64,000 nucleotides of DNA from Dasypus novemcinctus (lineage: Eukaryota > Chordata > Mammalia > Cingulata > Dasypodidae), in assembly GCF_030445035.2 (NCBI RefSeq), contig NC_080677.1:124001-188000 (forward strand). The letters are read 5' to 3'. Shown here one piece after another: positions 11,106 to 23,500 of this stretch. How positions within the stretch are numbered: position 1 is the first letter of the stretch; every line of letters begins with the position of its first letter. Below the pieces are notes generated by a model. That model worked only from the letters and a program-made list of their open reading frames with translations. It searched no databases and was not told the DNA's origin. A program made the translations under genes and the position numbers.

Positions 11106-13974
11106 TTTGGACCTGAAATTCAAAACGGCAAAGAAATGCACTTGCTGTTGTACGGACACGGGAAGCTGCTTACGTTGCACGTCAGGGTGTCCTGGGTGAC
11201 GCATAGAGGGAGACTCTCCAGCAGCCCCTTGGGTACCACCACGTGTCCCCCTTGCCCCGAGCAGTACGAAACAGAGGAGTGCTGCTCAGGGGTTACTGTT
11301 AGGAGGGTTGATTTAGAGACATTGCTGGAGTCCGTGACATTAGAAGGGGGTTGTTGGTTTGGGAAATTAAGAGGGAGTGGTGTTAAGAAACCAGAGTCGT
11401 GGAGAGTGAGGCGAGGATGTGGAGCAGAGCCAGTGGAGAAGGGGAACTTGCTGTGAAGTTGGGATTCGTTTCCCACGGCTTCCATAGCAACTTTCCATAC
11501 ATTTAGTGGCTTAACGCACACAGTTAGGATGCTGCCGTTCTGAGAGCAGATGTCCTGGACTAACGTTAACGGTTTTGGCGGAGCTTCTCCAGCCTCCACA
11601 GCTGCCTGCGTCCCTTCCCCTCTCTAAAGCCATCAGCAGAGCATCTTCCAATCTCTCACCTCCTGCCTCCCTCTGTGATTTATAGAAACCCATGTAATAG
11701 CAGTGGGTCCACCCAGGTAATCCAGGAAGCTCTCCAAGCCCTCAGTATACACATCTGCAGAGTCCTTGTTGCCATGTTCGCAGGGTCTAGGGACGAGGAC
11801 ATGGGCATCTTTGGGAAGGGAAGACCTTATCCTGTCTACCGCAAGGTGGGGGAAAAATGACTCAAAACCTATTGTGATCGGTCACTGTAAGGGAAGGTTT
11901 TCGCCATCCGTGAACACAGGAGGGGCTGTGCTTCAGGATCTTGAGCTGCAGTCCAGAGCCCTCCTGAGCAGGCAGAGGGGCTGAGTGAGTGCCACAGCTT
12001 ACTGCAGTTGATCATGGGGCAGAGCAAGGATTGACTACTACAGGCCTCAGGTCTCTTTCACGCTTTGCATTCTCAGTAGGAAGACCCAGTAGAAATACGC
12101 GGCACCCCAGTGGAGGCAGATTCACCTCCCACTTTCTTGAACTGCGCGTACGAGTAGATCGTGGTGACGGAGGGTGCTTTCTTTCGTGACGGAAGCCTTA
12201 GACCAAGTTTAGACCTGAAGTTGCTTGAGCTTTTTTTCCCTGCAGAAAAGGAACTGGTCTTTAAGGTCAGGACAGCTGGGCTCTGGTCAACTCCCTGACC
12301 AACTACCCCCTGCCCTGCTTCTTGGTCTGCCTGGCATGGTCAGGGTGGCGGCAGTGCTCCTGGAAGTCTTGTTGGTGGGTGCAAGTAATGCTTCTCCCTT
12401 AAGACAAAAAGGGGTGGCTTCTTAAATCAGGGTAGATCTGGTCCCTTTCAGAGTGTCAAGGTGACCTGATGGGATATTTATCGCAGTTGCCAGGAGTGGG
12501 GGTAGGTTTATGTGGTGATTGCCCCAACTAGAATTCGTGCCTTTTGGGCTTCCTCCCTTTTTGATCAGACTCCAGTTGCATGTGTATCCTCTTGGTGGAT
12601 GGCTCAGCATCTCGCTGGCACCATCATCCCAGACGCTGGTGAAGACAAGAGAAATCTGTGATGTATACGTAACACTTGTTGACCCGGCTAAGTCGTTTCT
12701 GTTGTTTGAGCATAGACATGATTAATACAGTTAAGTCTTCAGAAGAAACCTAACGTAGTGTCATGCTTTGCAGTGAGGCTTGCTCATCCCTAACATGAAA
12801 TGTTCCTTCCATGCTTTCCTCTGCTTTCTCCTTGGGTTTTTACTGAGTCTGCGTTGTTATTACTGAAAGGTCTCGGAATCCTAAAATAGCTCTCTCTTTG
12901 CCAGCTGTGCTAATGAAGCCAGGGATTTGTGCCCACCCTTTCTGACTTAGTGTATTTTAGGCTGTAGTGTGAAGCCCTTATTCCGTGGGGCCTGTGACAG
13001 CTAGGGGGAAGGGCTGGGAGCATGCGTGGACAGACGGTGGGTATGGGGAGCGGGAGGCTGCACAGCCCCTGGGCTCAGCCACATGACTGCTGGTAGGAAG
13101 ACCACTGCCGTTGGGCGTGACCCGAGATGGCTGGAAATGGGAACTCTGAGAGCATTTCCGAGGCAGCGAGCTTATTCCCTGATTCAAGTGGTATCTTCCA
13201 GCAACTGTACACATAAAAAAAAAGTAGTGGATGCGAAGCATGCATGTTAATGGTTTGAGTTTAAATTTAGTTCCCAGGGGAAAGTTCAAAGTAAACACGT
13301 AAGCAGAAAACTAAGCAGAAAACTAAGCGTGGAGGGTTTTCTTCCACGGCTCTGCTTGGAACGCCCCACAGGGTCCTTAGACCGTGTGTCTGCTGGGAAG
13401 CATCAGCCCGGGCCGGGTGGTGTGAGCGGGGGAAGGGATGACTCGTGCGGTCAGGAGGCCAGGCTCGGGTTTTCTCCAGGGCCGGTCCGTGCGCGCGGGT
13501 TCAGTGCCCTTGTCGGGCGCTGCCCCCTTTGCCTTCCGCTGTCTCTGGGGGTTGGCCTTGTGCTCCCACTTTGGGTTGTAGCAGTTCCTGGTAGCCTGCA
13601 GGCATCAGTGCTCCGAGGGGGAGGAGGCCGCTGCTTCCTCAGTGTCTCTGAGGGATGGATGTGTTTGTTCTGTTACGGTGGGTGGTGGTACTTGACCCCC
13701 CCCCCATATTCCTCATTTTGGGTGGGGATGGTGTTAGGTGGGTCCCTAAGAATCAGCATTTTCAAATTGACAGTGAAGCCAGTAATTCCAATACAACCAG
13801 ACTTAGTCGCCTTATCGTTAGCATATGAAGTTTATTTTCTTTTCTACCAGAAGAGAACAATATTTTTTGGAAATAGTATTTTGGGGAGGAAACATCTTAC
13901 TTTTTTTTTTTTAAGATCTCCCAAAGTGATTGCATGTCACCAGATTTAACAAAGATGCAGGTGATGATGTGATA
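11106..13974 (+). other. Intron 1, no recognised feature
   Basis: This is apparently unique sequence. The long open frames (11120-11599 minus, 13329-13949 plus) have no family resemblance that I can see. A 12-base tandem pair, aagcagaaaact, lies near 13302-13325. Confidence 0.45.
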
Positions 13975-14190
13975 ACCGGCACTTATTTTGGGTGCTCTCT
14001 GTGTGCCTGGCACTGTTCTAAGCCACTTACCTTTCATCTCCACCACACCTCTCTGAATTTGGTGCCATCATCTCCAGTTTTCAAATGAGCAGGCCGAGGC
14101 CCGGGCGATGAAGTGGCTCGTCCAGGGTATTCTCCTGGAGCTAGGGCGCAAAGCCCAGCCGATGGCCTTCAGCGGCGGTTCTTAAATACT
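13975..14190 (-). repeat. MIR-type SINE, antisense
   Basis: The motifs 'gtgcctggcactgttctaagccacttac', 'ttttcaaatgagcaggccgaggc' and 'cgcaaagcccagc' follow the order of a reverse-complemented MIR. It is diverged. Confidence 0.65.
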
Positions 14191-14194
14191 GCGC

Positions 14195-14236
14195 TACACA
14201 CACACACACTCTCACACTCACACACACACTCACAGT
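14195..14236. repeat. CA-rich microsatellite
   Basis: An interrupted (CA)n tract, acacacacac with ctcacact interruptions. It is likely length-polymorphic. Confidence 0.8.
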
Positions 14237-16785
14237 CCCTAAGTGTGTATAACCCGAGCGTTTTCTCTTGTGGGATTCTGCGACCGACTGGCCTGCTGGA
14301 AGTTGCAGCTGGTAGTTCAGGGTATGGTAGGTATTTTTGGGCGTTAGAGACTGAGAAATTCAGCTGTGTTACTCTAAGGAATGTATCTTCCTTGTAAATA
14401 AAGGGTGGAAATGTGGAAGTTGAGACCTTTGCCCCGTGAGATCCAGAACCAACGAACGGGCTTGAGCACTGAAGGTGGCTGAGGAACCAGCGCAGCGCCT
14501 GGGGCGGCTTTGCGACTTGGAGCCCTGGAGCCTGCAGTCGGGGCTCCCCGATGCCGGTGCTGGTGGGCGGCCCTGGAAGGAGGCGGGGTGGGGGGGGGGG
14601 TGCCTTCCTTTCGGGAATCCCAATGAGTCGGGAGGCTCCTGGCACCCAAACCACCGATGGTGTCTACCAGTTATTAGGAAGGGGAAACTATAGTGAGAAG
14701 AAATCTTAGAACACATGCAGGAAAACAGACAAGCGGGGTTTGGTTGATGGACTTTCAGGCTATTCACTTATATTTGTATTTTCTGTTTTACTTTTCATTA
14801 GCAGAGCTCGTTGAATGGAAAACTGAACAAGTTTGTATTTATTGCCTGGTCCAGTGCAGGCAGTCTTTATGTCTGTAAAATTATGGTCCTTGACAGGCCT
14901 TTGTAAGGTGAAATTTTGTAAGCGAAATTTCATTTAAAATTTGTCATAAGGAGCTGTGTTCCCAGCCAAGGGCATGCTGCCTATGTAAGAAAAACAGACC
15001 ATTACTGTTGTTGTTAAGAAGGAGCTGAGCGACAGGGGATGAGAGCCTGTGCCTGAGGAGATTTTGATTTTTTAGGACTTAGGAAAAGGGCGAAAAGGAG
15101 CAACGTACTGGAGCCACATGGCTCCACCACTGAAAACAGCTGAGATACCTGCATTCCTGACAGTAACCTGCTTAGGACCAACACTCTCATTTAACAGGTG
15201 TGCAAACTGAGTTTGAGACATTAAATGACTTATCAAAGGAGACCCATGCCGAGAAGCGGCGGTCGGAGTTATTCTTTCTGATTTTTTATGTGACTAGACT
15301 GAGGCACTGGAGGCTAGTGACTGTCGCAGCTCAGCGACACGACTTTCACGCCCCGTTATGCTTCAGGGGCCAGCGGTTGAGCTGGACGGAGAGAGCAGCA
15401 GTCCTGCGGTGGCCTCGAAGCATCGGGCTCGTGGCGGCCGGCCAGCGCACCCCGTCCTCCCGTCCACCCTGCCGTCTGCCCCCACCCCCTTTATTCCCGG
15501 CTCCTACATTTGCTTCCCGATCTTTCCATTCCTTCCCCTCAGCCTCCAGACAGGTTGGTGGTTCTTTAAGAGACTGTGTTTAAAGTGTCTTTCTTTGTGT
15601 ACCTCGGGTTTCAGGGGTTTTTTGTTTTGGCTTACAAGTATATGTAATTGATGGTTTGATCTGAAAGAGTGCTTCCTGAGGAATGGGACGTGTAGCCTGT
15701 CTTCTGCTTTCCGAGGTGCAGCTGACTCGTGGCCCGGCAGCGTCTGCTCGGCTGCCGCCTGGACGCCCCCTGCCCCTTGGATCTGGTGGGGAGCACCCTC
15801 CTCTGCCCATTGTCTGTAAAACCTGGGGTGGCTTGTCCTCATCCAAACCGTCACCGACAGCCCCTGGCTGAGGCCTACCAAGCCTGTGTGTGCAGCCCAA
15901 GGATTCCCCGCGCTGCTCCAGATCCCGTCCACCGGTGGTCTGACCGCGGTCCCCGCAGCGCCGCCTGGGCCCTCCAGGTAGGGGCGCCTCAAGGAGCGCT
16001 CCCCCTGCCCAGACACGCTTCCCATTTGGTCCCACCTCGTCAGGACCACTGCCCGCCCGGGCCGAGTCCAGAACTCAGGGCGGGGAGGCCGCCCAGGTCC
16101 CACGTCCTCTGCGGTCTGCCCTGCTGATCCTCTTTGCTTAGTGTTTCCTCTGAGATGTCCCCCAAGCCCCCATCTTCCCTCTGCCTGCCGTGGTCCAGGT
16201 CTTCCGCCGGCTGATTGTTTGAACCCCTAACCTCGGTGGTCACTCCCTCACTTGAGCTCCGTTAAGGAGAGAGTTCCGCCAGCCTGAGCTTCCACACGGG
16301 GCCCTCCAGCGCCGGGGGGCTCCTTTGCTGGACGTGGTGGGGCCAGCCCCGGGTCCCCACGCCCTTCGGGCCGCAGAGCCCCTGCGCTTCACCAGGTGCC
16401 ATGTCAGGTTGAGACTTCTCCAGCTGTGCTTCAGCTCACGGGACTTGGCCCATCCCCTGAACAACCTCAGAGCCCACGTGTCAGCAGTCTGGGAGCCGCG
16501 CCCTTGTATGTCCTCCCTGGCGTTCTTCTTTACCAGTGATTACATTTTTGAATAAGCATTTGCATTTTAGGAATCACCAAGCGTGGGAGGAAAAGAGATC
16601 CAAGGCTGTAAATTTGGAGCGGGGTAGGTGGTGGCCAGGACTGCTGTTCACAGCAGAGTCCTGATAAACGACCCCAAGTTGGGCAGTGCACAGCCTGTGA
16701 AGCTGGACAGGACGCACCTGGGAGCGGCCGTGCTGTGAGGCTCCAGGACTTCCAGAGGAGTCAGGCCTGGGTTGCCAGGCCTTGG

Positions 16786-16787
<2 letters not shown>
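14237..16787 (+). other. Intron 1 segment with a MIR remnant and GC-rich part
   Basis: A weak antisense MIR-like stretch ('ctcatttaacaggtgtgcaaactgag' onward) lies near 15145-15260. Positions 15700-16480 are GC-rich with scattered CpG, but I see no promoter elements or splice-bounded exon that I can support. Confidence 0.4.

Positions 16788-16818
<31 letters not shown>
16788..16818. repeat. (TG)n microsatellite
   Basis: About 15 uninterrupted GT units. It is probably polymorphic. Confidence 0.9.
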
Positions 16819-16819
<1 letters not shown>

Positions 16820-16947
16820 AGGGTGCAGCGGAAGGGAGCACAGTGAGCCCAGTGGAGTCTGAGTGCGCTCCTTGTCAGGTGGCTGTGATCCTGGACTGTC
16901 TTTATTTGGGGAGGTATTGGAAGATGTGGACAGGGCATGGGGCTTCT

Positions 16948-17514
16948 TTTTTTTTTTTTTTTTTTTTTTTTGCTTTTTAATTTTAATTTTATTTTTTTAA
17001 TTATCTTTTTAAACTTAATAGATGACATCAAGGATTACATAAAAAAACATAAAACATAAGTAGTTCCCATATACCCCACTCCCATCATTTTTTTTTCTTT
17101 ATTTTCTTTTAAATGTTACATTCAGAAAACATGAGGTCCCCATATACTCCCCATCCTACCCACCCCACCCTCCCACATCAACAACCTCTTCCATCATTGT
17201 GGCACATCCACTGCACCTGGCGAAGACAGTCTGGAGCGCCGCTGCACCACATGGACAGTGGTCCCCATTGTAGCCCACACTCTCCCCCAGTCCACCCAGT
17301 GGGCCATGGCAGGACACACAACGTCCAGCATCCATCCCTGTAGCTCCACCCAGGACAACTCCAAATTCTGAAAATGCCCCCACACCATATCTCTTCTTCT
17401 GTCTCCCTACCACCAGCAGCCACTTGGCCACCCTCTCTACATCTCTATTATAATTTCTTCCCTTATTAATCACAGTAGTTCCCCAGCAGAACACTCTAAT
17501 CCATGCTCTTTTGC
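16948..17514 (-). mobile_element. 5'-truncated L1 3' end, antisense, with target-site duplication
   Basis: A 24-base T-run at the left is the poly(A) tail of an L1 lying on the minus strand. The body up to 17514 is L1 3' UTR-type sequence that recurs at 37263-37655 (ggtccccatatactcc and tccacccagtgggccatgg blocks). The 12-base duplication catggggcttct at 16936-16947 and 17515-17526 marks target-primed insertion. The open frames on the minus strand here are the UTR read by chance. Confidence 0.85.
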
Positions 17515-17526
17515 CATGGGGCTTCT

Positions 17527-18559
17527 GATAGGGTTGAGGGAGTTGTCTACTTTTGGCCCTGGTTTGTTTCTTTAAGGGAAATATTTAAACCAAACCCCAA
17601 ATTGTTAGGCCCAGATCTATAATCTAAATGTTATTGGTTATGTAAAATCAGATGGAGTTTACAGCCAAATCTAGTAATCTTGTCTTTGGGGATCTAGCAT
17701 AGGAAAACACTCTAATGATATGCACTCTTGTCTCCCCAGGTTAGTTTTTTAATTTCCCCACTTTGAGAAGCAGGGTCCTTACAAAGATTTTTAAGTGGTG
17801 AGAATTTCATCAGGGACCTCTTGGCTTTAATAGATTGCCTGACTCCTCCAAGGGCTACAGAAATCGAAATTAAAACGCATCCCCGATAAAACTCTACTAG
17901 GTTGCGGAACTAATTGTTAGTTAAAAACTGCCTGTCCCAACTCCTCCTTTTTGAAAACAAAAGTCCTGAATCCAAAATTTAAAAATAGCCTGGATAACAG
18001 ATGAACGGCTGTTACTTTCTGACAATGCCTCCTGCTTGGATAACACATATATTGGGAATGAGGTTATGAAGATATAATTAACGCGGGTGTCTATACCGTT
18101 ACTCCCTGAATGTTTCCAAGTTTAATTTATTTTAGGAAGATTGGCAGTTGTAATTATGTTGTCAGGCATTTGTCATTTTGCTGTAGCAACAACATTGAAA
18201 CCCAGACGAAAGCTCAAAGCCTGACTTTGCTTGGAATAGTGTAAGGTACAGATTTTGGTGGCGGGTCTTTCTCCGAGTGGTAGAGATGTTGTCAGCAGTG
18301 GGTAGCCAGCAGTCTGCATAGTTTTTTCTTTGGGCGGGGGTGGAGTTCAAGGGTACAGTCTAGGAAGTCCCATGTCTTGCTTCCACAGTACTCCTGTTAA
18401 CTTTCTGTATTTAGAACAGTGCAGTGATTCAGCACCAGGTGATCTCTTGGGAAAGTAGTGCTCCCTTGGGGGTCACCTGGCTTGCCTTGCAAGTAAATGA
18501 TCTTGTAGATCAGACCCCCGCCTCAGGGTGGGCTTGGGCTCCTTGACCAGGTTTTGGAG
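17527..18559 (+). other. Intron 1, no recognised feature
   Basis: This is AT-rich intronic sequence. Nothing is recognised. Confidence 0.45.
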
Positions 18560-18775
18560 GCTGTGTAACATGGTAGGAAAAGGGCTTTGGAACCAGGCGT
18601 ACCTGGATTTGAGCCTGGTTCCAGCATTTTCTCTCTTTGGGCGTGCCACTTAGCTTTTCCTGGACTTCATTTGGAACCTTTGGGAAAAGCATGCCTGTCT
18701 TGCAGGGAATACGTGGGCTTAGAGATCCTGTGTGAGCATGTAGGCCTGACAAATAATAGATGTCTAATAAATGGC
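18560..18775 (+). repeat. MIR-type SINE, sense
   Basis: The motifs 'aacatggtaggaaaagggctttggaaccaggcgtacctggatttgagcctgg', 'tgccacttagc' and the end 'aataatagatgtctaataaatgg' follow a forward MIR. Confidence 0.7.
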
Positions 18776-20019
18776 AGCTGCTGTCTTCGTATGCGTCCTC
18801 TGCTTTCTGATAAGGGCAGCTGGTTAATTTAAGATGGTAATGAGAAAATATTTGCCACCCTTTCCTAGAAGCAGTGCGGAAAGAACAGGCTTTAAGGCAA
18901 TTTGAGCTTCTTGGTATCCTGCACAGAGATTTTAAAATCAGAGGCATCTCCTACTGCTGTTTTTAAATCCAAGCAGTGTGTGTATTTGTCCCTCTTACCT
19001 GGCCCCACAAGTGGACTCTTATCCAGCGAAAGGCACCGCCCTGTACCGTCAAGGACCCCGGCCCTGCTCCTTGCTTCCTGACCCGACCTGCTGGGCTTTC
19101 CCTGCCCACCCCAGTGACCTCAACCCCCCCTTGTGTTCATTCTCCAGCTTCAGCTTCAGTTCTCCCCTCCGGTGTTTTTCTGTCTGCCCCGCCCTGCGTA
19201 AGACTGGAGAGCCAGGCCCTCTTCCTCCTCCTCCCCCCTGAGGTACCAAGTGGTCCACCGCCTTCCCCAGCAGTTCCCTTAGGAGAAAGGAGCGACACCT
19301 GGTTTCTCCCGCGGTGCATTCAGGCATTAGCTTTGCATGGGAGAGTTTCCTTTGGGGATGTGCTTTGGGGAGCATTCAGGACCTGCCGTGGTTCTGAAAG
19401 CTTTCTGTGCTGCTTTAGCCGGGTGGGAAATTTTCGCTAGCCCAGATGTATAGAAGGGCGTACTTACTATAACCTTTGGGCTCTGACGTTTCGTGCCCTA
19501 ATGTTCCGGGGCATTACTTTGATTTAAATGAAAACCTCCGTTGACTTTAGATGTGGTTAAACTATAGCAAGCATGGCAAGTAGGTTTCATGGAGCGTGAA
19601 ATCCTGCTAATCTTCCTGGGAGCTGCAGTTGCCAGTGCCCTGTTGGAAAGAACGCTGTGACTGACAAGTCAGGTATGCTGGCGGGCGGGGTTTTGTGGCT
19701 TTTGTTTCTTTGTCTCTGGTCCCTGCACTCCAGGTGGGTAATTTGCCACCAGACTGGGGCCCAGGGTACTTTCCTGCCCCTTTGCCATGTGACACGCTCT
19801 TCTCCTCCTAGAAGGTTCTGTCTTTTGATTCTCACTTCAAATTCAGCCTCTCCAGGAAGCTGTCATGCCCTCTTCAAGCCAACGTCTTCTCTGACTTCCA
19901 AACCCCATGGTTAAGGCATGGCTTTATTCTGAAAATAAAACCAGAACATTCCAATTGTGAACTGATTGGAAAGTATAGGAATAAGTCAATAAAGAAAAAC
20001 ATGGCGTTTGTAATTAATT
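18776..20019 (+). other. Intron 1, no recognised feature
   Basis: This is apparently unique sequence, pyrimidine-rich around 19060-19260. The several 60-154 codon frames are not supported as genes. Confidence 0.45.
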
Positions 20020-20400
20020 CACCATTCACGGTTCATAGTGCTTTAGCCATTCTCTTTGCACTTTTCGGACAGTGCTCATGATACGTGTACAATTTTGTAC
20101 TAGCCTGTCATAAGCATTTCTAGCGCATTAAAAATTACAGTTTAAGGGGAGTGGGGATATATGGCTGCCTCATATTTTTTTAATGTAATATTAAAAAAAT
20201 AAAGACAAAAAACATTACCGTTTACTGGCCGTGTCATATTTCACGATACAGATAGACCAGCATTACTTACCAGTCCTCCTGATGTTGACTTTAGTGTCTT
20301 TCCAGTTTTCCTTATTGAAAGAACCCTAAGGTAAACTTCTTTGTGCATTTTGGAGTTTTTGAAAGGCTGGATTTCTGGAAGTGGAAATAAATAGACCCGC
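20020..20400 (-). repeat. Old L1-type fragment, antisense, interrupted
   Basis: The flanks ('cactttagccattctctttgcac'-like and 'tttctggaagtggaaataaatag') resemble antisense L1M-type 3' sequence. They are split by a 69-base insertion at 20145-20213. The family is not certain. Confidence 0.5.
20145..20213 (+). mobile_element. Ultra-short L1 3' end insertion
   Basis: The sequence runs from 'ggggagtggggatatatgg' through 'taatgtaatattaaaaaaataaagac' to an A-tail, the extreme 3' end of a lineage-type L1. It is bracketed by attacagttta (20134-20144) and attaccgttta (20214-20224), a duplication matching at 10 of 11 bases. Confidence 0.7.
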
Positions 20401-20417
20401 ATTTATCAACAGTTTTA

Positions 20418-20801
20418 TTTTTTTTATTTTTTTTATTTTTTAAGATTTATTTATTTATTTAATTTCCCCTGCCTCCTCCGGTTGTCTGTTCTCTGTGTCT
20501 ATTTGCTGCGTCTTGTTTCTTTGTCTGCTTCTGTTGTCGTCAGCAGCAGGGGAAGTGTGGGCGGCGCCATTCCTGGGCAGGCTGCACTTTCTCTCGCGCT
20601 GGGCGGCTCTCCTTACGGGTGCACTCCTTGCGCGTGGGGCTCCCCTACGCCGGAACACCCCTGCGTGGCACGGCACTCCTTGCGCACATCAGCACTGCGC
20701 ATGGGCCAGCTCCACACGGGTCAAGGAGGCCCGGGGTTTGAACCACGAACCTCCCATGTGGTAGACGGACGCCCGAACCACTGGGCCAAGTCCGTTTCCC
20801 C
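20418..20801 (-). mobile_element. DAS-type tRNA-derived SINE, antisense
   Basis: The tRNA-like head at the right end ('aaccactgggccaagtccgtttccc', reverse complement of the A-box side, with ggtttgaaccacg as the B-box side) and the T-rich left end show a minus-strand copy. The likely target duplication is caacagtttta (20407-20417) and caccagtttta (20802-20812), 10 of 11. The copy retains many CpGs and appears fairly young. Confidence 0.9.
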
Positions 20802-20824
20802 CACCAGTTTTAAAGGTATCTGAT

Positions 20825-23223
20825 ACATACATCACCACTCTGATTGTCAGAAGAAAAAAAAATTTTTTTTAACCAAATTTCTACTCCCTCCACAATGCCT
20901 GAGGCTGCAGGGTCAGCTATACCTTTGCTTGTTGGGGGAAGAGTGCTCTTTCCTGGTGTGACACAGTCTAGAGTTGGAAATCTTAGCGTTGGCGGGTCGG
21001 CGGGGCGCATGCATCTGGGGTGAGGCCAAGGGCTCCTCTGCCGAGTGCTCCCAGGACCCCGGAGCTGAGTGCTTGGGCCCTGGGTGGCAGCGCGGAGCGG
21101 GTGGGCTGGAGCCGGGGCCTCTTCCCACGTGGACGCTGTTCTTCCGTGCTGTGAATGCTCCTCGCCGGCTTCCAAAGGCGTGAGATTGTCTTTGGGGGGG
21201 TGGTTTAGAGAATAATTTCACACTGTCTTGTCTGGAAAGAAGTGTTTCCTCGTACAGCTGGGGGTGCGTGTGCTGTGGACAGCTTAGAAGGTGCTGCTGG
21301 GAGGAAAGGAGATAGGGAAAACCTGGTTCTCGACGGCAGATGCTTCCTCCTCTTGTTTCTCAGCAGTGGGCCCGCGGTAAACTCTGCTTCTGACACAGTC
21401 ACTTTGGGGGGCCGCCGAAGGTGGGGCAGACCCTATTTCTCAGGGCTGCGAAGAGGGAAGCGTCCCTGAGGGTAACTGAGCCCTGGCCACCGTCCCGGCC
21501 GTCTCCACAGCCACCTCGTCCTCAGCTTTTGTATTAACTGAGCCCTGGGTCATGTGCCTCTTGTCATCTAATGTGCTTGTTCCAAGGGGGGTGTGTGTCC
21601 AACTTTGGGGGTTCTTGCCCTGAACGAAGGGCAAGTGATTAGGGGCTCAGACCCCTTGCCAACTTTTTGGTGCCATGGCTACTGCTGTGAATGGGCATTT
21701 GCTTGGGTGTTTTCAATGATTTCAAGTGAACTGGTCCGAGTTCCCTTATCCCTTTAGCTAATTCATGGTCCACTTAGAACACCTGGCGTCCAGCTGCCTG
21801 CCAGTCCATTGCCTTTCAGCCACCCCCCACTCAGATGTGCCCAATGCCTCCTGGGTGGGCTCCTCCAGCGCTGCCTCTCCCTGTGGGCAGCCCCCATGTG
21901 GCCGCCCCAGGCCATTCTTAGACACAAACTGTGTTGAAACAAGGTCCCTCCAGGGTGATGGACTGTGGTTGCGTAATGGGAGATGGTGGGGCCTATCGCC
22001 CTGACAGCCTGCTGCAAGCTCGTTGATTGCCAGCTTTCCCTTATCTTCAATCTTCTTCCTTCCAGGTTGTCCTGGAAAGGGTGCTTACAGTTACAGGCTG
22101 TGTTTTCCAGACTTGCTTACGCAGTCCTGGGCCTCGAGCACTGTGGTAAGGCCCAGCATAAGCCTGATAAGAGTGGAAAGGATTGGAGCCGGTGGGGAGA
22201 GGCCACAGAAGCAGCTCTGCCGTCCTCCCCCTGTGCACCTCTCCTGCTGGCCTGAGGCGCGCGGCATCGGTGGAGGTCCCAGGAGGGGTGACACGTGCAC
22301 ATCTCAGCTGCTGAGGTGGGGACACGACCAGGGAGGCAGGCCAGGGACCCCTCCCGCCCCGATACGCACAGGGCCCGGCCCCTTGAGGACGGCTCGGGTG
22401 GCAGCTGAGCTTCTCAGCCTGGGGTCCGTCGTGTGGGCTGGGAGGAAGGGAGACGCAGCAGAAACCTGGCCTGTCTTCTAGAGCCTGCCTTTAGCTTGAA
22501 CGTTTTGTGGGGGAAATAGGTGGTCCTTCCAATGATGAATACTTGAAGCACCCTGTGTGAAAATTAAGGCAGGTGCACCATGGAGTGGGATGGTGTGTGA
22601 CTTCTGAAGCTAAGACCTGAGCTGTCAAAGGGTGAAAGCCTGGACTCGTAACCTCCATGCTGTGTAGCAGGGAAGCAGGCTAGTAAGATAGGGAGTTAAG
22701 GAACTAGGGGACGGACCTGGAGCCTGGCAGAGTCCACGTGGACGTCAGTAGCCCCCAGGTGGCTGCGGGAAGACCCCCACCCCCAGGATTCTGCCATCCA
22801 CAACAAAGACTTCTGAGAGGAGGAAAAGCCCCGGATGTCCCTAGGAGCTTTATCTTTGGGTCCTCCCTAGGGGGTTGATGGGTGGGGTCCTCAGTCCAGA
22901 CAGCACACAGCTGGAGCCCCTCCCCTGCTATTAGCAAAGGAGTGGGGTGACTAACACTTTAAAGCCGGCCGCAGGCCTGAGTGCCCGCGGCTCCGCTCTC
23001 CTGCCTCTGCACCCGTTCCTGCCCGCTGTGCCCTGCTCTCGCCATTTTTCCTCTGCCATGTGACCCTGCAAGTACACCTGGGAATTTATAACCTATAATG
23101 GGGAATTGTAGTCTGTAAATCAGCCCTCTTTATCCCTTCTCATCCCCTTCCTCTCGCCTGGGGACCTCTGCTCTGTTATTTTCTCCCATTTCTCTTGCCT
23201 CCCTACCTGAGAAAATTACTAGC
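20825..23223 (+). other. Intron 1, GC-rich unique segment
   Basis: Locally CpG-rich near 20980-21180 and 22240-22400. I see no exon that I can support by homology and no clear repeat. Confidence 0.4.
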
Positions 23224-23500
23224 CTAACTCACCTGACATTCCCTTGAAATCCATTTCTCCAGCATAGCCAGAGAACCTAAATGGAATGCAGTAGCAGCAG
23301 TGCTCCAAAATGCACTCATCAAGTGCAGTGAGTGTATCACACTAATGAAAGAAGTTGTCGGTGTGGGAGGAGTGGGGGGTGCACAGGAGTGGGGCATATG
23401 GGAACCTCTTATATTTTTAAATGAAATATTTTCTGTGATCCATATATCTTTAAAAAAATAAAGATAATAAAAAACATATATAAGGGTTAAAAAAAAATGG
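23224..23500 (+). mobile_element. L1 3' UTR fragment, sense
   Basis: The sequence runs from 'ccatttctccagcatagcc' through 'gaagttgtcggtgtgggaggagtggggg' and 'catatgggaacctcttatattttt' to 'tatatctttaaaaaaataaag', the typical 3' end of lineage L1s. It is related to the minus-strand copies at 16948-17514 and 37263-37655. Confidence 0.75.

Noticed and set aside
13329-13949. 206-codon plus-strand frame
   Set aside because: No family resemblance, no conserved motif that I can see, and it ends in AT-rich intron. Chance in a GC-rich stretch.
17156-17494. Minus-strand frame resembling the frame at 37387-37641
   Set aside because: The similarity arises because both are the same L1 3' UTR in two insertions; this region is noncoding in L1.
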